From positions 1 through 64,000 of the forward strand of contig NZ_FOQD01000020.1 in the NCBI RefSeq assembly GCF_900113665.1: DNA of 64,000 nucleotides, read 5' to 3'. The notes beneath the pieces were generated by a model. That model saw only the letters and a list, made by a program, of their open reading frames with translations, did not search any database and was not told the DNA's origin. This DNA is from Planctomicrobium piriforme. Its GTDB lineage: Bacteria; Planctomycetota; Planctomycetia; Planctomycetales; Planctomycetaceae. Below are positions 24,596 through 33,445 of the stretch, one piece after another. The position numbers and the translations under genes are program-made. Positions within the stretch are counted from its first letter, which is position 1, and every line of letters begins with the position of its first letter.

Positions 24596-25675
24596 ATGCC
24601 GCAACTGTATTCGAAACGGGCCTTCCTCCAGACATCCCTGACGCTGCTTGCTCCCGTTGCCGCCAGCCTCTGGCGAGGACAATGCTCTTACGCCCAGCCG
24701 GGTGAATTCGGCACAGGCGATGCCATCCCGCGCGATGTCCGCGAAATGTATGACCGGGGCCTGCAATTCCTGGTGAAGTCGCAGCAGGAGAACGGCAGTT
24801 GGATCGACCAGCAGGGGGGAGCCGCCGGAACCGGGATGGCCATTATGTGTTTTCTGGCATCGGGCGAAGATCCGAACTTCGGACAATATGCCGGGAATCT
24901 GAAACGGGCGCTGCGGAATATGATCTCCCAGCAGCAACCGGACACCGGCTACTTTGGCGGCAGCATGTATGTTCAGGGGTTTGCCATGCTGGCCCTGGCC
25001 GAGGCGTATGGCGCCGTCGATGACAGCAATCTCTGGAGCGGCAGTCCCAATGCCCGACAACCGATGATCGGCCAGTCCCTCGAGCTGGCGGTGCGCGCCG
25101 CGGTCACTTCGCAAAAGAAAAACCCTCTGGGTGCCTGGCGATATTCGCCGGATGCGCGCGATGCCGATACCTCGGCCGCGGGTGCGGTGCTGATGGGGCT
25201 GCTCGCCGCACGTAACGCCGGCATCGAAGTCCCCGACGAGTCGATCGACAAAGCCATCGCCTACTATGTGAAGATGACGGCCCCCTCCGGACAGGTGGCT
25301 TATTCAGGCGGGCTCGGCGGCTTCGATGAATCGCTCGCCCGTATTTCCATCGGCACGCTCGTCTATGCCGTGGCGCGGCGCAAGGATCTGCCGCAGTATC
25401 AGGCGACGCTCAAGTACCTGACCGACCGGATCGACGGCGGCGGCTCATCGGGGCACGGCGGTGTCGAATATCAGCTGTACTATCAGGCTCAGGCGCTCTT
25501 TCAGGGGAACGTCGAGGCTTGGGAGAAATGGAACAAAAACCTTGTCCGGCATCTGAAGGGAATCCAACTGCCGGACGGCAGCTTCCGTGGCTCGTACGGT
25601 CTGCACATCTCCACGACGCTGTCGTTACTGTCACTGGCGGTCAATTACCGCTTTCTCCCCATTTATGAGCGATGA
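24596..25675 (+). CDS. Secreted terpene-cyclase/prenyltransferase-fold protein
   Basis: A 359-residue protein with an alpha/alpha-barrel of the squalene-cyclase/prenyltransferase type. Repeats contain GLQFLVKSQQENGSW, GGSMYVQGFAMLALAEAYG and DGSFRGSYGLHISTTLSLLSLAV. The N terminus (SKRAFLQTSLTLLAPVAASL) looks like an export signal with a Tat-like KR rather than RR. No DXDD or DDxD cyclase motif was seen, so it is probably a binding scaffold rather than a hopanoid cyclase. A GGAGGAG ribosome binding site precedes the ATG. The end overlaps the thioredoxin gene by ATGA. Similar proteins recur next to MoxR/vWA clusters in planctomycetes. Confidence 0.85.
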   Translation: MPQLYSKRAFLQTSLTLLAPVAASLWRGQCSYAQPGEFGTGDAIPRDVREMYDRGLQFLVKSQQENGSWIDQQGGAAGTGMAIMCFLASGEDPNFGQYAGNLKRALRNMISQQQPDTGYFGGSMYVQGFAMLALAEAYGAVDDSNLWSGSPNARQPMIGQSLELAVRAAVTSQKKNPLGAWRYSPDARDADTSAAGAVLMGLLAARNAGIEVPDESIDKAIAYYVKMTAPSGQVAYSGGLGGFDESLARISIGTLVYAVARRKDLPQYQATLKYLTDRIDGGGSSGHGGVEYQLYYQAQALFQGNVEAWEKWNKNLVRHLKGIQLPDGSFRGSYGLHISTTLSLLSLAVNYRFLPIYER

Positions 25676-28521
25676 ATGCCATGCTGCGTCAGATTCCGTC
25701 GCTCTGTTACTGGGTGCTGTTTTCGCTGCTGGCAGGGATGAGCCTCGTTCAGGCGAGCGACTCTGCCGCCCCGAAGCGGGCCGGCGTTCTGACGCTCACC
25801 AGCGGCGATTCCGTCGCCGGACAGTTCTGCGAGGTTTCGTTTCCCACGACCATCTGCTGGCAGGGGAAAGACTTCACCCGGCCGTTTGAATTTCAGCTTT
25901 CAGGCGTCCAGCGAGTTCAATTTCCGGCTGCTGAAGAGGCTCCGACGACTGGGGACTGCCTGCTGGAATTGCATGGCGGCGACCTTATTTACGGAAACCT
26001 TGTCAGTTGGAACCCTTCCTGGATCGAATTGCAGACAGCGCAGTTCGGCCATATCCAGATCCGCGCCACCGCTTTGCGGCGCATCACTTTCCTCGATGAA
26101 AAAAACAATCTGCTGCTCCCCGGCATGGCAGGAATCCGGAAATGGCTCGGCGAGAAAAGCAAATGGCACGACGACGGGACCGGAATTTGGACGGACATCA
26201 AGCAGGCGGAGCTGACGCGTGATGTGGGGTTGCCGGAACGGGCCATCATCGAATTCGAAATCTCCTGGCGCAAACAGGCGGACTTTGTGCTGGCGCTGGG
26301 GGTGCCTGACAAAACCGTCCCTCTCGGCAACAACGTCGGCTGGCGATTCGAAACGTGGAGCAATTCGCTGAATCTGGTTTGCGAACGGGACAGCGTCGCC
26401 GACCTGACTCCCGTCGAAACCCTCGCTCAGCCGGACCGTCGAATTCATCTCGTCGCTTATCTAGATCAACTCAAAGGCGAGATGACGGTGTTTCATCCGG
26501 ACGGCCGTCCCGCCGCCGAATTGATCCTTCCCAAATCGAAAGCGACGAATTCCGCGAACGCACGCCCGCTGATGCATTCCGCCGTTCGACTTGTGAATCG
26601 ACGCGGCGATGTTCGTCTTGAACAGCTCAGCGTACGACGCTGGAATGGAACCTTGCCGCTCGACGAAGCGAGCGGCCTGACCCGCTTCGAGCTGAAAGAC
26701 CAGGAGGAACTGCAGGGTCAAATCGAAAGCTATCAGGCGGATTCCCGCGAGTTGACTCTGAAAGTCGGTGACGAGACTCGCCAGGTGAATGTCAAAGAAC
26801 TGACAGGCATCGAATTCAGCGGCAAGCCTGTCCCGGCAATCAGCACGATCTCACTGCAACTGCAGGATGGCGTACGGCTGTCGGGCGTCATCGACTCGTT
26901 TTCCGCCGACGCGGTCACGATCGTCTGTCCTCACATCGTCGAGCCGCTGCGAGTTCCGTATCAAAGCCTGCTCTCCCTCACCGTTCATCCCCAACCTGAC
27001 CAGCCGCGGCCGCCGGCCAGCCGTTTGCCTCGGCTCGAAATTGGGCAGCATCAACTGCCAGGCGCGCTCATCGACGGCGTCGAAATGGAGGATGCAAGCT
27101 GTCTCGTCTGGCAGCCCGTCGGGAGCCGTACCGCGAGTCCCCTGCGCCGCGGGGCCGCTGGAAAAGTCATCTTCCATGAAACCGTCAAACCGCCGTCGCA
27201 GTCGAGCACGTCCGGAAACGGCAGAGTCAATGAGCCGAACAATATGTTCGCCAAGCTGTTCCTTCAAAAGACCGATCGTCCCACCCCCGGGCCCCGAAAA
27301 ACTGCCGACCAGCTTCTGCATCTACGCACCGGCGATAAGCTGCCATGCACGGTGTTATCCATCGACGAGGAGGGGGTGCACATCAAGTCGTCGGTGGCCG
27401 AGGCGACATTTGTCCCGCATGACAAAATCAAAGCCCTGGAACTGATCACAGGCATGACGTTGCCGGATCTCAATGCGGCCAAGAAAGAACGGCTGTTGAC
27501 CCTGCCGCGGCTGCAGAAAACCACTCCTCCCACTCAAATCCTCTGCTCGAAAGCGGGAGACATGCTTCGTTGCCGTTTGCTGGGCATGAACCAGCGACAA
27601 CTGCGAGTGGAAATCCATCTCGATGAAATGGAGATTCCACAGGACCGTGTCGCACAGATCATCTGGCTCCATCCAGACGAAATCGCGACGACCGGTGCTG
27701 CGGCTATGCCTTCCGGGAATGAACCGACTCCCCCCGAGCCAGCGGCCGCTTCCAAAAACGATGAACCTGTGACTCCCCGTCCCACTCAGCCTGAGCCAGC
27801 GCCCTCTGCTCTTGAGAGTGCCGTTCTGGTTCAAGTTCTCGGAAAGGACGGGAATCGCGTCACGTTCGAACCGCGAGAAGTGCAGGGGGGAACGTTGGCC
27901 GGAACTTCAACGATCCTGGGACCGTGCCGGTATGAACTCAAGCAGGCCGAACAAGTGATCTTCGGAAAGGAGATCGCCGCTGCAGCCGCGGTCCTTCCAT
28001 TCGGGCAGTGGCGATTGCAAGCGGCCATCGAACCTCTTGTGGCGCAAGATCTCCCCTCAGGCGGCGGCGACGCGGTCAGTTCGCCACTCATTGGGAAACC
28101 TGCTCCCGATATCAATCTGGAACTGTTGCAGGGGGGCCGGTTTGAATTGTCCAAGCAGCGCGGCCAGGTCATCGTGCTGGACTTCTGGGCTTCCTGGTGC
28201 GGGCCGTGCATGCAAACAATGCCGCTGCTGCATCAGATGCTGCACGAGTTTGAATCCCAACCGGTCCAACTGGTCTCCGTCAATCTCGAAGAGCCGGCTC
28301 AGCAGATCCGGACGGTCCTCGAACGGCATCAGCTTGAACTGACGGTGGCCCTCGATATCGACGGCGTCGCCGCCCGTCGCTACGAAGCCAACGCGATTCC
28401 GCAGGTAGTTGTTGTCGATCGGACGGGCAAAGTCAGCCATGTCTTTGTCGGCGGCGGGCCCGGCATGATCGAACGGCTCAAGGCAGCACTCCTTGAGACT
28501 CTCGCCGCGACCGAAAAGTAG
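25672..28521 (+). CDS. Large secreted protein with C-terminal TlpA-like thioredoxin domain
   Basis: A 949-residue protein. A signal peptide (YWVLFSLLAGMSLVQAS) is followed by repeated small beta-rich modules that alternate with DGVRLSG or GDKLPCTVL blocks, and by a concanavalin-like stretch (FEISWRKQADFVLALG, about 195-210). A Pro/Ala-rich linker lies near residues 680-715. The last ~145 residues are a redoxin domain with FWASWCGPCMQTMP, so the active site CGPC is near residue 843, and with AIPQVVVVDRTG containing the cis-Pro. It probably performs extracytoplasmic disulfide chemistry. It is the last gene of the MoxR run and overlaps the preceding gene by ATGA. Confidence 0.9.
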   Translation: MNAMLRQIPSLCYWVLFSLLAGMSLVQASDSAAPKRAGVLTLTSGDSVAGQFCEVSFPTTICWQGKDFTRPFEFQLSGVQRVQFPAAEEAPTTGDCLLELHGGDLIYGNLVSWNPSWIELQTAQFGHIQIRATALRRITFLDEKNNLLLPGMAGIRKWLGEKSKWHDDGTGIWTDIKQAELTRDVGLPERAIIEFEISWRKQADFVLALGVPDKTVPLGNNVGWRFETWSNSLNLVCERDSVADLTPVETLAQPDRRIHLVAYLDQLKGEMTVFHPDGRPAAELILPKSKATNSANARPLMHSAVRLVNRRGDVRLEQLSVRRWNGTLPLDEASGLTRFELKDQEELQGQIESYQADSRELTLKVGDETRQVNVKELTGIEFSGKPVPAISTISLQLQDGVRLSGVIDSFSADAVTIVCPHIVEPLRVPYQSLLSLTVHPQPDQPRPPASRLPRLEIGQHQLPGALIDGVEMEDASCLVWQPVGSRTASPLRRGAAGKVIFHETVKPPSQSSTSGNGRVNEPNNMFAKLFLQKTDRPTPGPRKTADQLLHLRTGDKLPCTVLSIDEEGVHIKSSVAEATFVPHDKIKALELITGMTLPDLNAAKKERLLTLPRLQKTTPPTQILCSKAGDMLRCRLLGMNQRQLRVEIHLDEMEIPQDRVAQIIWLHPDEIATTGAAAMPSGNEPTPPEPAAASKNDEPVTPRPTQPEPAPSALESAVLVQVLGKDGNRVTFEPREVQGGTLAGTSTILGPCRYELKQAEQVIFGKEIAAAAAVLPFGQWRLQAAIEPLVAQDLPSGGGDAVSSPLIGKPAPDINLELLQGGRFELSKQRGQVIVLDFWASWCGPCMQTMPLLHQMLHEFESQPVQLVSVNLEEPAQQIRTVLERHQLELTVALDIDGVAARRYEANAIPQVVVVDRTGKVSHVFVGGGPGMIERLKAALLETLAATEK

Positions 28522-28751
28522 TTAAGCCCTCGCCGTGCACGAGTGAGGACGTCACTTTGGGACCAGTGTCGCTGCCTCTCATCACGGAGGCCTTGACCCA
28601 GAGATCCCCGGTGCGGTTGTACCAGTTGATTGAATCGTGGCTGGCAAGTGACGACAAGGACGAAAAAGTGCCGGCAGTTCAATTTGCCTTCAGATCATCA
28701 GATCGTAGGGTTCGTGCAGCGCGGCACTCCTTTGACGCTTGAGACGCCCAG

Positions 28752-28922
28752 ATGCAAGTCCACAATTCGATCAAGACATTTTTGCTTTCAGAAGACGGCC
28801 CTACGGCAGTTGAATATGCCGTCATGCTGGCACTGATCGTCTGCGTCTGTCTCACCGCCGTGAAAGCTGTAGGGACGAACGCTTCGAACAAGTTCAATGT
28901 CATCAAGAACGCGTTGACCTAA
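28752..28922 (+). CDS. Flp-family type IVb pilin
   Basis: A 56-residue Flp/Fap-type prepilin. A short leader ends in EDG, and processing at G16 gives PTAVEYAVMLALIV, with the family-defining Glu at +5 and Tyr at +6 and then a hydrophobic core. Such subunits are cleaved by a TadV/CpaA-type peptidase and assembled by a Tad machine, none of which is encoded in this window. The hydrophobic core contains two cysteines (CVC), which is unusual. It lies 230 bases after the thioredoxin gene, so it is probably a separate transcription unit. Confidence 0.9.
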   Translation: MQVHNSIKTFLLSEDGPTAVEYAVMLALIVCVCLTAVKAVGTNASNKFNVIKNALT

Positions 28923-29373
28923 GCGAATCCGCGTGCAGGCCCGCTGTAGTCCTGCAAATCAGGGCCGACTGTCCGCCTACAATCAGTTCTCTCGCCGGGG
29001 CGGTGTTCGTCACGCTTCTTGCCGCCGACTCACAGCACGCGAGCCCATCGTTCACCATAGGCGAGCAAGAGACCACAGAAGACAGCGGCCGCCGGCATTC
29101 CAACAACAATGCAGAACGTGCGAATTTTCGCGCCGTGACGATCGAGAAACTCTTCAAGCATACCAAACTCCGGAACATGGCCTAGTACTCCATACCACCA
29201 TGTCTCGCGCACTCGTCAACAGCAAACTCTGCAATAAAAACCAGATCGCAGTGAGTGTCGTCGCGGCTGGAGCGATTTGGCCTGCAATTGGCCCGCGACC
29301 GCAGGGAATAAGCTCAAGTCTCGAGTGAGCCGCAGTGCGATGAAGACCCGCCGTCTCATCAAGCCTGACGAGG
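28923..29373. other. Intergenic stretch with no supported gene
   Basis: A convergent gap between the plus-strand pilin and the minus-strand Gly-Gly protein. A 60-codon minus-strand frame at 29030-29212 contains one hydrophobic segment, but it starts directly after a stop and has no family resemblance. A plus-strand frame across 28933-29328 has no domain. No clear intrinsic terminator was seen. Confidence 0.4.
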
Positions 29374-29784
29374 TCATCCGCCGACCAGCATGGTCAGCTT
29401 GACGAAGCTCACCTGAGTCCGCGGATTGACCACCAGCACCTGGTCCAGGCTTTCCGCCTGATGATGATCGATCAGAATGAAAAATCCGTTGTGGCTGAAG
29501 GCTTCGACCGCTTTCTCGAACTGGGGCTTCCAATCAATGGTTCGTCGGCTTTTCAGACGATATTCCGGTCGCTGCCCGTTCAAGACTCGCTCGGCGTCAG
29601 TCGGTTGAACCAATCCTCGGAAGATTCGCTGATCTTCCTGACGATTGAAGTCCTGCGCTTCCTGGTAGACCCGTTCTCGGATCAATTCCCGCACGGTAAT
29701 CCGCTCCGAGGAGAATTCCAGCGGAGTCTCGCTGTAGACGCCGCCTGCAGTCGTCTCATCTCGAATGGTCAGCGTTACCGGCAT
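29374..29784 (-). CDS. Gly-Gly-terminated, possibly ubiquitin/MoaD-like small protein
   Basis: A 136-residue cytoplasmic protein without a signal peptide. It opens with a short beta strand (VTLTIRD), has a helix ITVRELIRERVYQE where MoaD/ThiS-like beta-grasp proteins place their main helix, and ends in a strand followed directly by the stop: VSFVKLTMLVGG. The terminal Gly-Gly after a hydrophobic strand is what ubiquitin-like and MoaD/ThiS sulfur-carrier proteins show. At 136 residues it is longer than MoaD, with extra residues in the middle. It lies 65 bases downstream of the DUF4132 gene on the same strand and is probably cotranscribed. The beta-grasp assignment is inferred from pattern and has not been shown by alignment. 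A plain uncharacterised DUF4132-linked family is the alternative. Confidence 0.75.
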   Translation of the reverse strand: MPVTLTIRDETTAGGVYSETPLEFSSERITVRELIRERVYQEAQDFNRQEDQRIFRGLVQPTDAERVLNGQRPEYRLKSRRTIDWKPQFEKAVEAFSHNGFFILIDHHQAESLDQVLVVNPRTQVSFVKLTMLVGG

Positions 29785-29849
29785 ACCACGTACCTTCTGT
29801 CGATGAGTTCACTTTCAGCATTGAAACTAACAATCAGTCCATGTGTCTT

Positions 29850-32800
29850 TCAGTGGCCGTTGATCTGCCGCGTGATGGTTGGGTCTTTGATCTTTGCGTC
29901 ATCAGCCAGCAACAGGGCCTTGCTGAGAATGATCGAGAGTGTATTGTCCCCTTCGAACGGGAGGAAGAGATCGTCCTGCCTGGTGCGAGACCGCGAATCC
30001 GGCACGATGCAGAGATACTGGTCGTTCGGCTCCATGAGGATATTTCCCGATCCGAGATGGATCTTATAGGTCCGCTTCTGCCCCCGCACAACGAGAAAGC
30101 GATCGCTGAATGAACAGCGGCCGGCGATCTTCAGTTGCGGAACGAGTCGTTCCAGAACCTGTTTGCGCGTGGCAGCAGTTCCGGAGAGTTCGCCGAACGA
30201 ATACGTCTGCCAGTAATCCCGATAGAGTCCCCGCGGCCCGCCGTCTTGCCAGGTGGGATCATTGCCTACCGTGGAGACGCCGACAAACAGGTCAACGTCG
30301 CGCATGATCTCCGAAAAGACCAGCGGCGGAATCTGGTCCACCGGCAACGGCTCGTTGACGTTTTCCTGACCGGGGCCGGCCGCTCGGCTTGTATAGCCGC
30401 CCCCGCTCGAGTGCGCAAGATTGGCTGTCGCTGCGATTCGATAAAAACGAACCTGATCCGAGGCCAATCTCAGGTATACCCCGGACTCGTTCGTGTCCGT
30501 CCCGTATTCGCCGCCGGCTCCTTCCACCCAGAACTCCGCACGAATTCCCCATTTCGGCAGTTCTCGATAGGGGGGCTCATAAGAGTCGTCGACCATGAGC
30601 CGCAGCTTGTTCTTCCATCCCCGCGCCGCACAGAGCGCATTGAACTGGTGCTGGCGAAGGACATGCGCGGCAAATCGGTTCGAATAGGTGTGCGTGCGGC
30701 GTTCGGCATCCGTCAACAGATACACCTCGCGATGCGCCTGCTTGAAGGGCTGCGTGATCGCCAGATCCTCCAGGCGTCGCCGCCAGGCGGTGACCTCTTC
30801 GATGCTGCGTCCCACCGGATGCCAGAGCGTCAGCTCGGCCGTTTTTCCATGTGCAATTGGTGCTCCATGAACATCTGTCGGCACACCGTCCACGAACAGC
30901 GCCGTGGTTCCGTCCACGCACCACAGCAGGCGGCGTGCAATCGTGCCGACGAGCGGATGGTTGTGATACCGCTCACGCCATTGGTCGATCGGCCAGGTCT
31001 GTTGGGAGAGAAACAGGGAGTCAAGCCGATCGCGCTGGGCAGGCAGCATTCCCTGAATATCCTTCAGCGACTGCTGCAGATCCTTCAGTTCTTCCTTGTG
31101 TTCCTGCTTCACCTTCGCCGGAACCGATTTGAGGAGCTTCCCCTTGGCGTCAAACCATTTCAACTGGGCCTCAGAACCTGTGACGGACAGGTGCGACTGA
31201 TAGTCCCCCAATGATTCCTGACGCGTTCCGTCCGCTTCCAGTCCGTATGAGGGAACTCCCATCTCTTCGATCTGGTCACGGTGCAGTCCCAATGCCTCGG
31301 CTGCCGCGTTGAAGGCTTTCTCGATCTCTTTCTGAGCCGTGCCGAACTTGACGCGGACTTTCAGCATCGCGAGTTGGCCCACCGCATCCGTCGTCCCCAG
31401 TTCGGAAAGGACATAGACTGCTGCGTTGCCCACTTTCACAGCCCTGGGGCCCACTCCCGGCACCTTCTTGTATGCCGAGAGGGCGACTGTGCTGACCAAT
31501 CGCAACAGCTCCTCCGATTGCGGCAGGCTTGGGATCATCCATAACAGCCCCCGCAACGCCGTGGCGTTTTCGTCGTTCATCGTGTCGGCGACCCCGCGCG
31601 AGTCGCCGACGTAGTTGCCGAATTTCCGGATCGATTGCCCTTTCCCCACCAAGGGTAGCCAGCGCTGCAGCGCCTGATGAACGGCTTCAGGTCCGGCAGC
31701 ATTGATCAATTCAGCAGCCTTCTTGATCCACTTGCCGGAGGGTCTGGCCGCGGTCGCAATCAGGGCATGAGCAAACAGAGCCGACCAGGGACGGCGCTGC
31801 GCTGAACTCCATTTCGAAAAATCCTCATTGACCGCATCGGCCCACACCTCGCCCGGCACCAGGCAGAAACTGGCACCGTCCCCGATCAATTCGGTCAAAC
31901 GTAATGGCCCGGTGTCCATCGCTCCCAAAGGCGGACTTGAAAACAGGGAAGCACGGAACAGCGACGCAACATAGCGTTCCCCTTCTGTCAGGGGCCCCTT
32001 TTGAGTTTCTTCTTCCAACCTCAGGATGAGGCTGTTCGTTTCCAGCGGGCTTTGCTGTCGATGAGAACTCGACACAGTTGAGCAAAATAATAAGAAGTCG
32101 AAGTATCCTTCACGACTGAGGTGGAAGCTCGCGGTTGAGATCGGAAACACCGTCTCTCTGGCGGTACTCCTCGACTGCCATACCTCGTTGTCGTTAAAGC
32201 TTGCGGGCTTCGCCCACGAGGCATGAAAATGCCTTTCCGCTGCTGCGAGCAGGAGCTTTCCGCGCCCTTCAGAATCGAGTTTCTGACCGACCTTGGATTC
32301 ATTCATGTTCGGCTTATAGAGATCCGCTTTGTAGAAATGACCAACCGATTTGGTGACTTCATTGAACAGATCGCTAAGCAAGTGATGTTGTTCGGTCAAA
32401 GGCGAATTCTCTGCCAATGGAAAGCGATCTGGCCCGATGACAGATACGACCGGCTCAACATCTTCCGGCAGCATGCCAACTAGACGCTTGAACGGTTCCA
32501 GCACTCCTGAAAGACCTGCCGCCGCTGGCAGGGGAGAAGGTCGCGCCGGAACGACCGACTCTTTTTCATCAGAATGGCGGTCGCCAGACTTGTCGATCTG
32601 CTCAACGGCCGTTCCCTGTCGCTTGAGTTGTTTATCGAACGACGATCTCAATTGTACTGCGAATCGTTGCATTGCCATCCGCAGTTGATCATCGATCGAA
32701 TTCGATAATGCATAGTGCTGCAATGCTCGTACAATCGAACCCACAGGGCGAACTCTCGAATTAATCGCCCGCCATTCATAACACCACTCCAGTAGGCAAA

Positions 32801-33200
32801 TCAGATCCTCCCCTTGCAAGGGGAGTTTTCGTTTTAACAGGGTGTTAATGACCGCGCCGGACTGCCACTGACGGTTCCAGGCAGGCGGTGGAGGCGGCAC
32901 ATAATTGTCATCCCAAACATTCATCTCAGGTTCCGCTTGATGGCGGAATCGTGTTGCCTGACATTCCCAATGTCGGGTCTGGATCACCGCTGCCAAAATA
33001 TGGCGGCGTGATTGCTCTGGGTTCGCAGCCAGCAATATCTGACCCCTTGGCAGGGACTTCAGTTCCACATTCGGAGAAGAGAATCGCGATTTCAGCGTTG
33101 CGAACGCCTCCTCAACCCAGGCCGACACGGCCCGATGTTCCTCCGCGAGCGGATCATCCGGCGAAAATTGAAAGACATCTAGGTCTGGAGCCCGTGCCAC
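29850..33200 (-). CDS. DUF4132 domain protein
   Basis: A 1,116-residue cytoplasmic protein of the DUF4132 (MolR/YehI-like) family. It starts at a GTG with a GAGGA ribosome binding site seven bases upstream. The N-terminal two thirds are helical. The DUF4132 core lies near residues 740-870, with RYHNHPLVGTIARRLLW, LTLWHPVGRS and DLAITQPFKQAHREVYLL. The C-terminal domain (about 957-1067) has IPPLVFSEIMRDVDLFVGVS and VGNDPTW, the conserved tail of these proteins. The function of the family is not established, although in some bacteria it is found near MoxR/vWA genes. Here its partner is the Gly-Gly protein just downstream, and a vWA protein lies upstream on the same strand. Confidence 0.9.
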   Translation of the reverse strand: MARAPDLDVFQFSPDDPLAEEHRAVSAWVEEAFATLKSRFSSPNVELKSLPRGQILLAANPEQSRRHILAAVIQTRHWECQATRFRHQAEPEMNVWDDNYVPPPPPAWNRQWQSGAVINTLLKRKLPLQGEDLICLLEWCYEWRAINSRVRPVGSIVRALQHYALSNSIDDQLRMAMQRFAVQLRSSFDKQLKRQGTAVEQIDKSGDRHSDEKESVVPARPSPLPAAAGLSGVLEPFKRLVGMLPEDVEPVVSVIGPDRFPLAENSPLTEQHHLLSDLFNEVTKSVGHFYKADLYKPNMNESKVGQKLDSEGRGKLLLAAAERHFHASWAKPASFNDNEVWQSRSTARETVFPISTASFHLSREGYFDFLLFCSTVSSSHRQQSPLETNSLILRLEEETQKGPLTEGERYVASLFRASLFSSPPLGAMDTGPLRLTELIGDGASFCLVPGEVWADAVNEDFSKWSSAQRRPWSALFAHALIATAARPSGKWIKKAAELINAAGPEAVHQALQRWLPLVGKGQSIRKFGNYVGDSRGVADTMNDENATALRGLLWMIPSLPQSEELLRLVSTVALSAYKKVPGVGPRAVKVGNAAVYVLSELGTTDAVGQLAMLKVRVKFGTAQKEIEKAFNAAAEALGLHRDQIEEMGVPSYGLEADGTRQESLGDYQSHLSVTGSEAQLKWFDAKGKLLKSVPAKVKQEHKEELKDLQQSLKDIQGMLPAQRDRLDSLFLSQQTWPIDQWRERYHNHPLVGTIARRLLWCVDGTTALFVDGVPTDVHGAPIAHGKTAELTLWHPVGRSIEEVTAWRRRLEDLAITQPFKQAHREVYLLTDAERRTHTYSNRFAAHVLRQHQFNALCAARGWKNKLRLMVDDSYEPPYRELPKWGIRAEFWVEGAGGEYGTDTNESGVYLRLASDQVRFYRIAATANLAHSSGGGYTSRAAGPGQENVNEPLPVDQIPPLVFSEIMRDVDLFVGVSTVGNDPTWQDGGPRGLYRDYWQTYSFGELSGTAATRKQVLERLVPQLKIAGRCSFSDRFLVVRGQKRTYKIHLGSGNILMEPNDQYLCIVPDSRSRTRQDDLFLPFEGDNTLSIILSKALLLADDAKIKDPTITRQINGH

Positions 33201-33445
33201 CTGAGATTCCTCGGTCGAGATGTTCGTGAATCGAGATTGGTAGGCTCATATTCAACCGTCTCATATCAAAGAGTCAATCGAGACCCATCACTGCCGCCCA
33301 GGTCGTTGGTTCTCAACATGCTGGCCCGATCAACTCGTCGTTCCGGTCTCCTGGAGAAGGTCACGATCCGGTTCGCGTGCCGGCCTGGAATTCCGTCGTC
33401 CCTTCATCGCACTTCCCAGCAGGGCAATGTGAAGCAGGACAATTC

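Noticed and set aside
24596..25675. Calling the cyclase-fold protein a squalene-hopene cyclase
   Set aside because: At 359 residues it is about half the usual length and no DXDD motif is visible. Only the fold-level assignment is supported.
29030..29212. 60-codon minus-strand frame with one hydrophobic stretch
   Set aside because: It begins immediately after a stop codon at a GTG without a ribosome binding site and has no recognisable relatives. Chance is the simpler explanation.
30135..31214. Plus-strand open frame (359 codons) opposite the DUF4132 gene
   Set aside because: The minus-strand frame holds recognisable DUF4132 motifs across this interval. The plus frame has no domain and no ribosome binding site.
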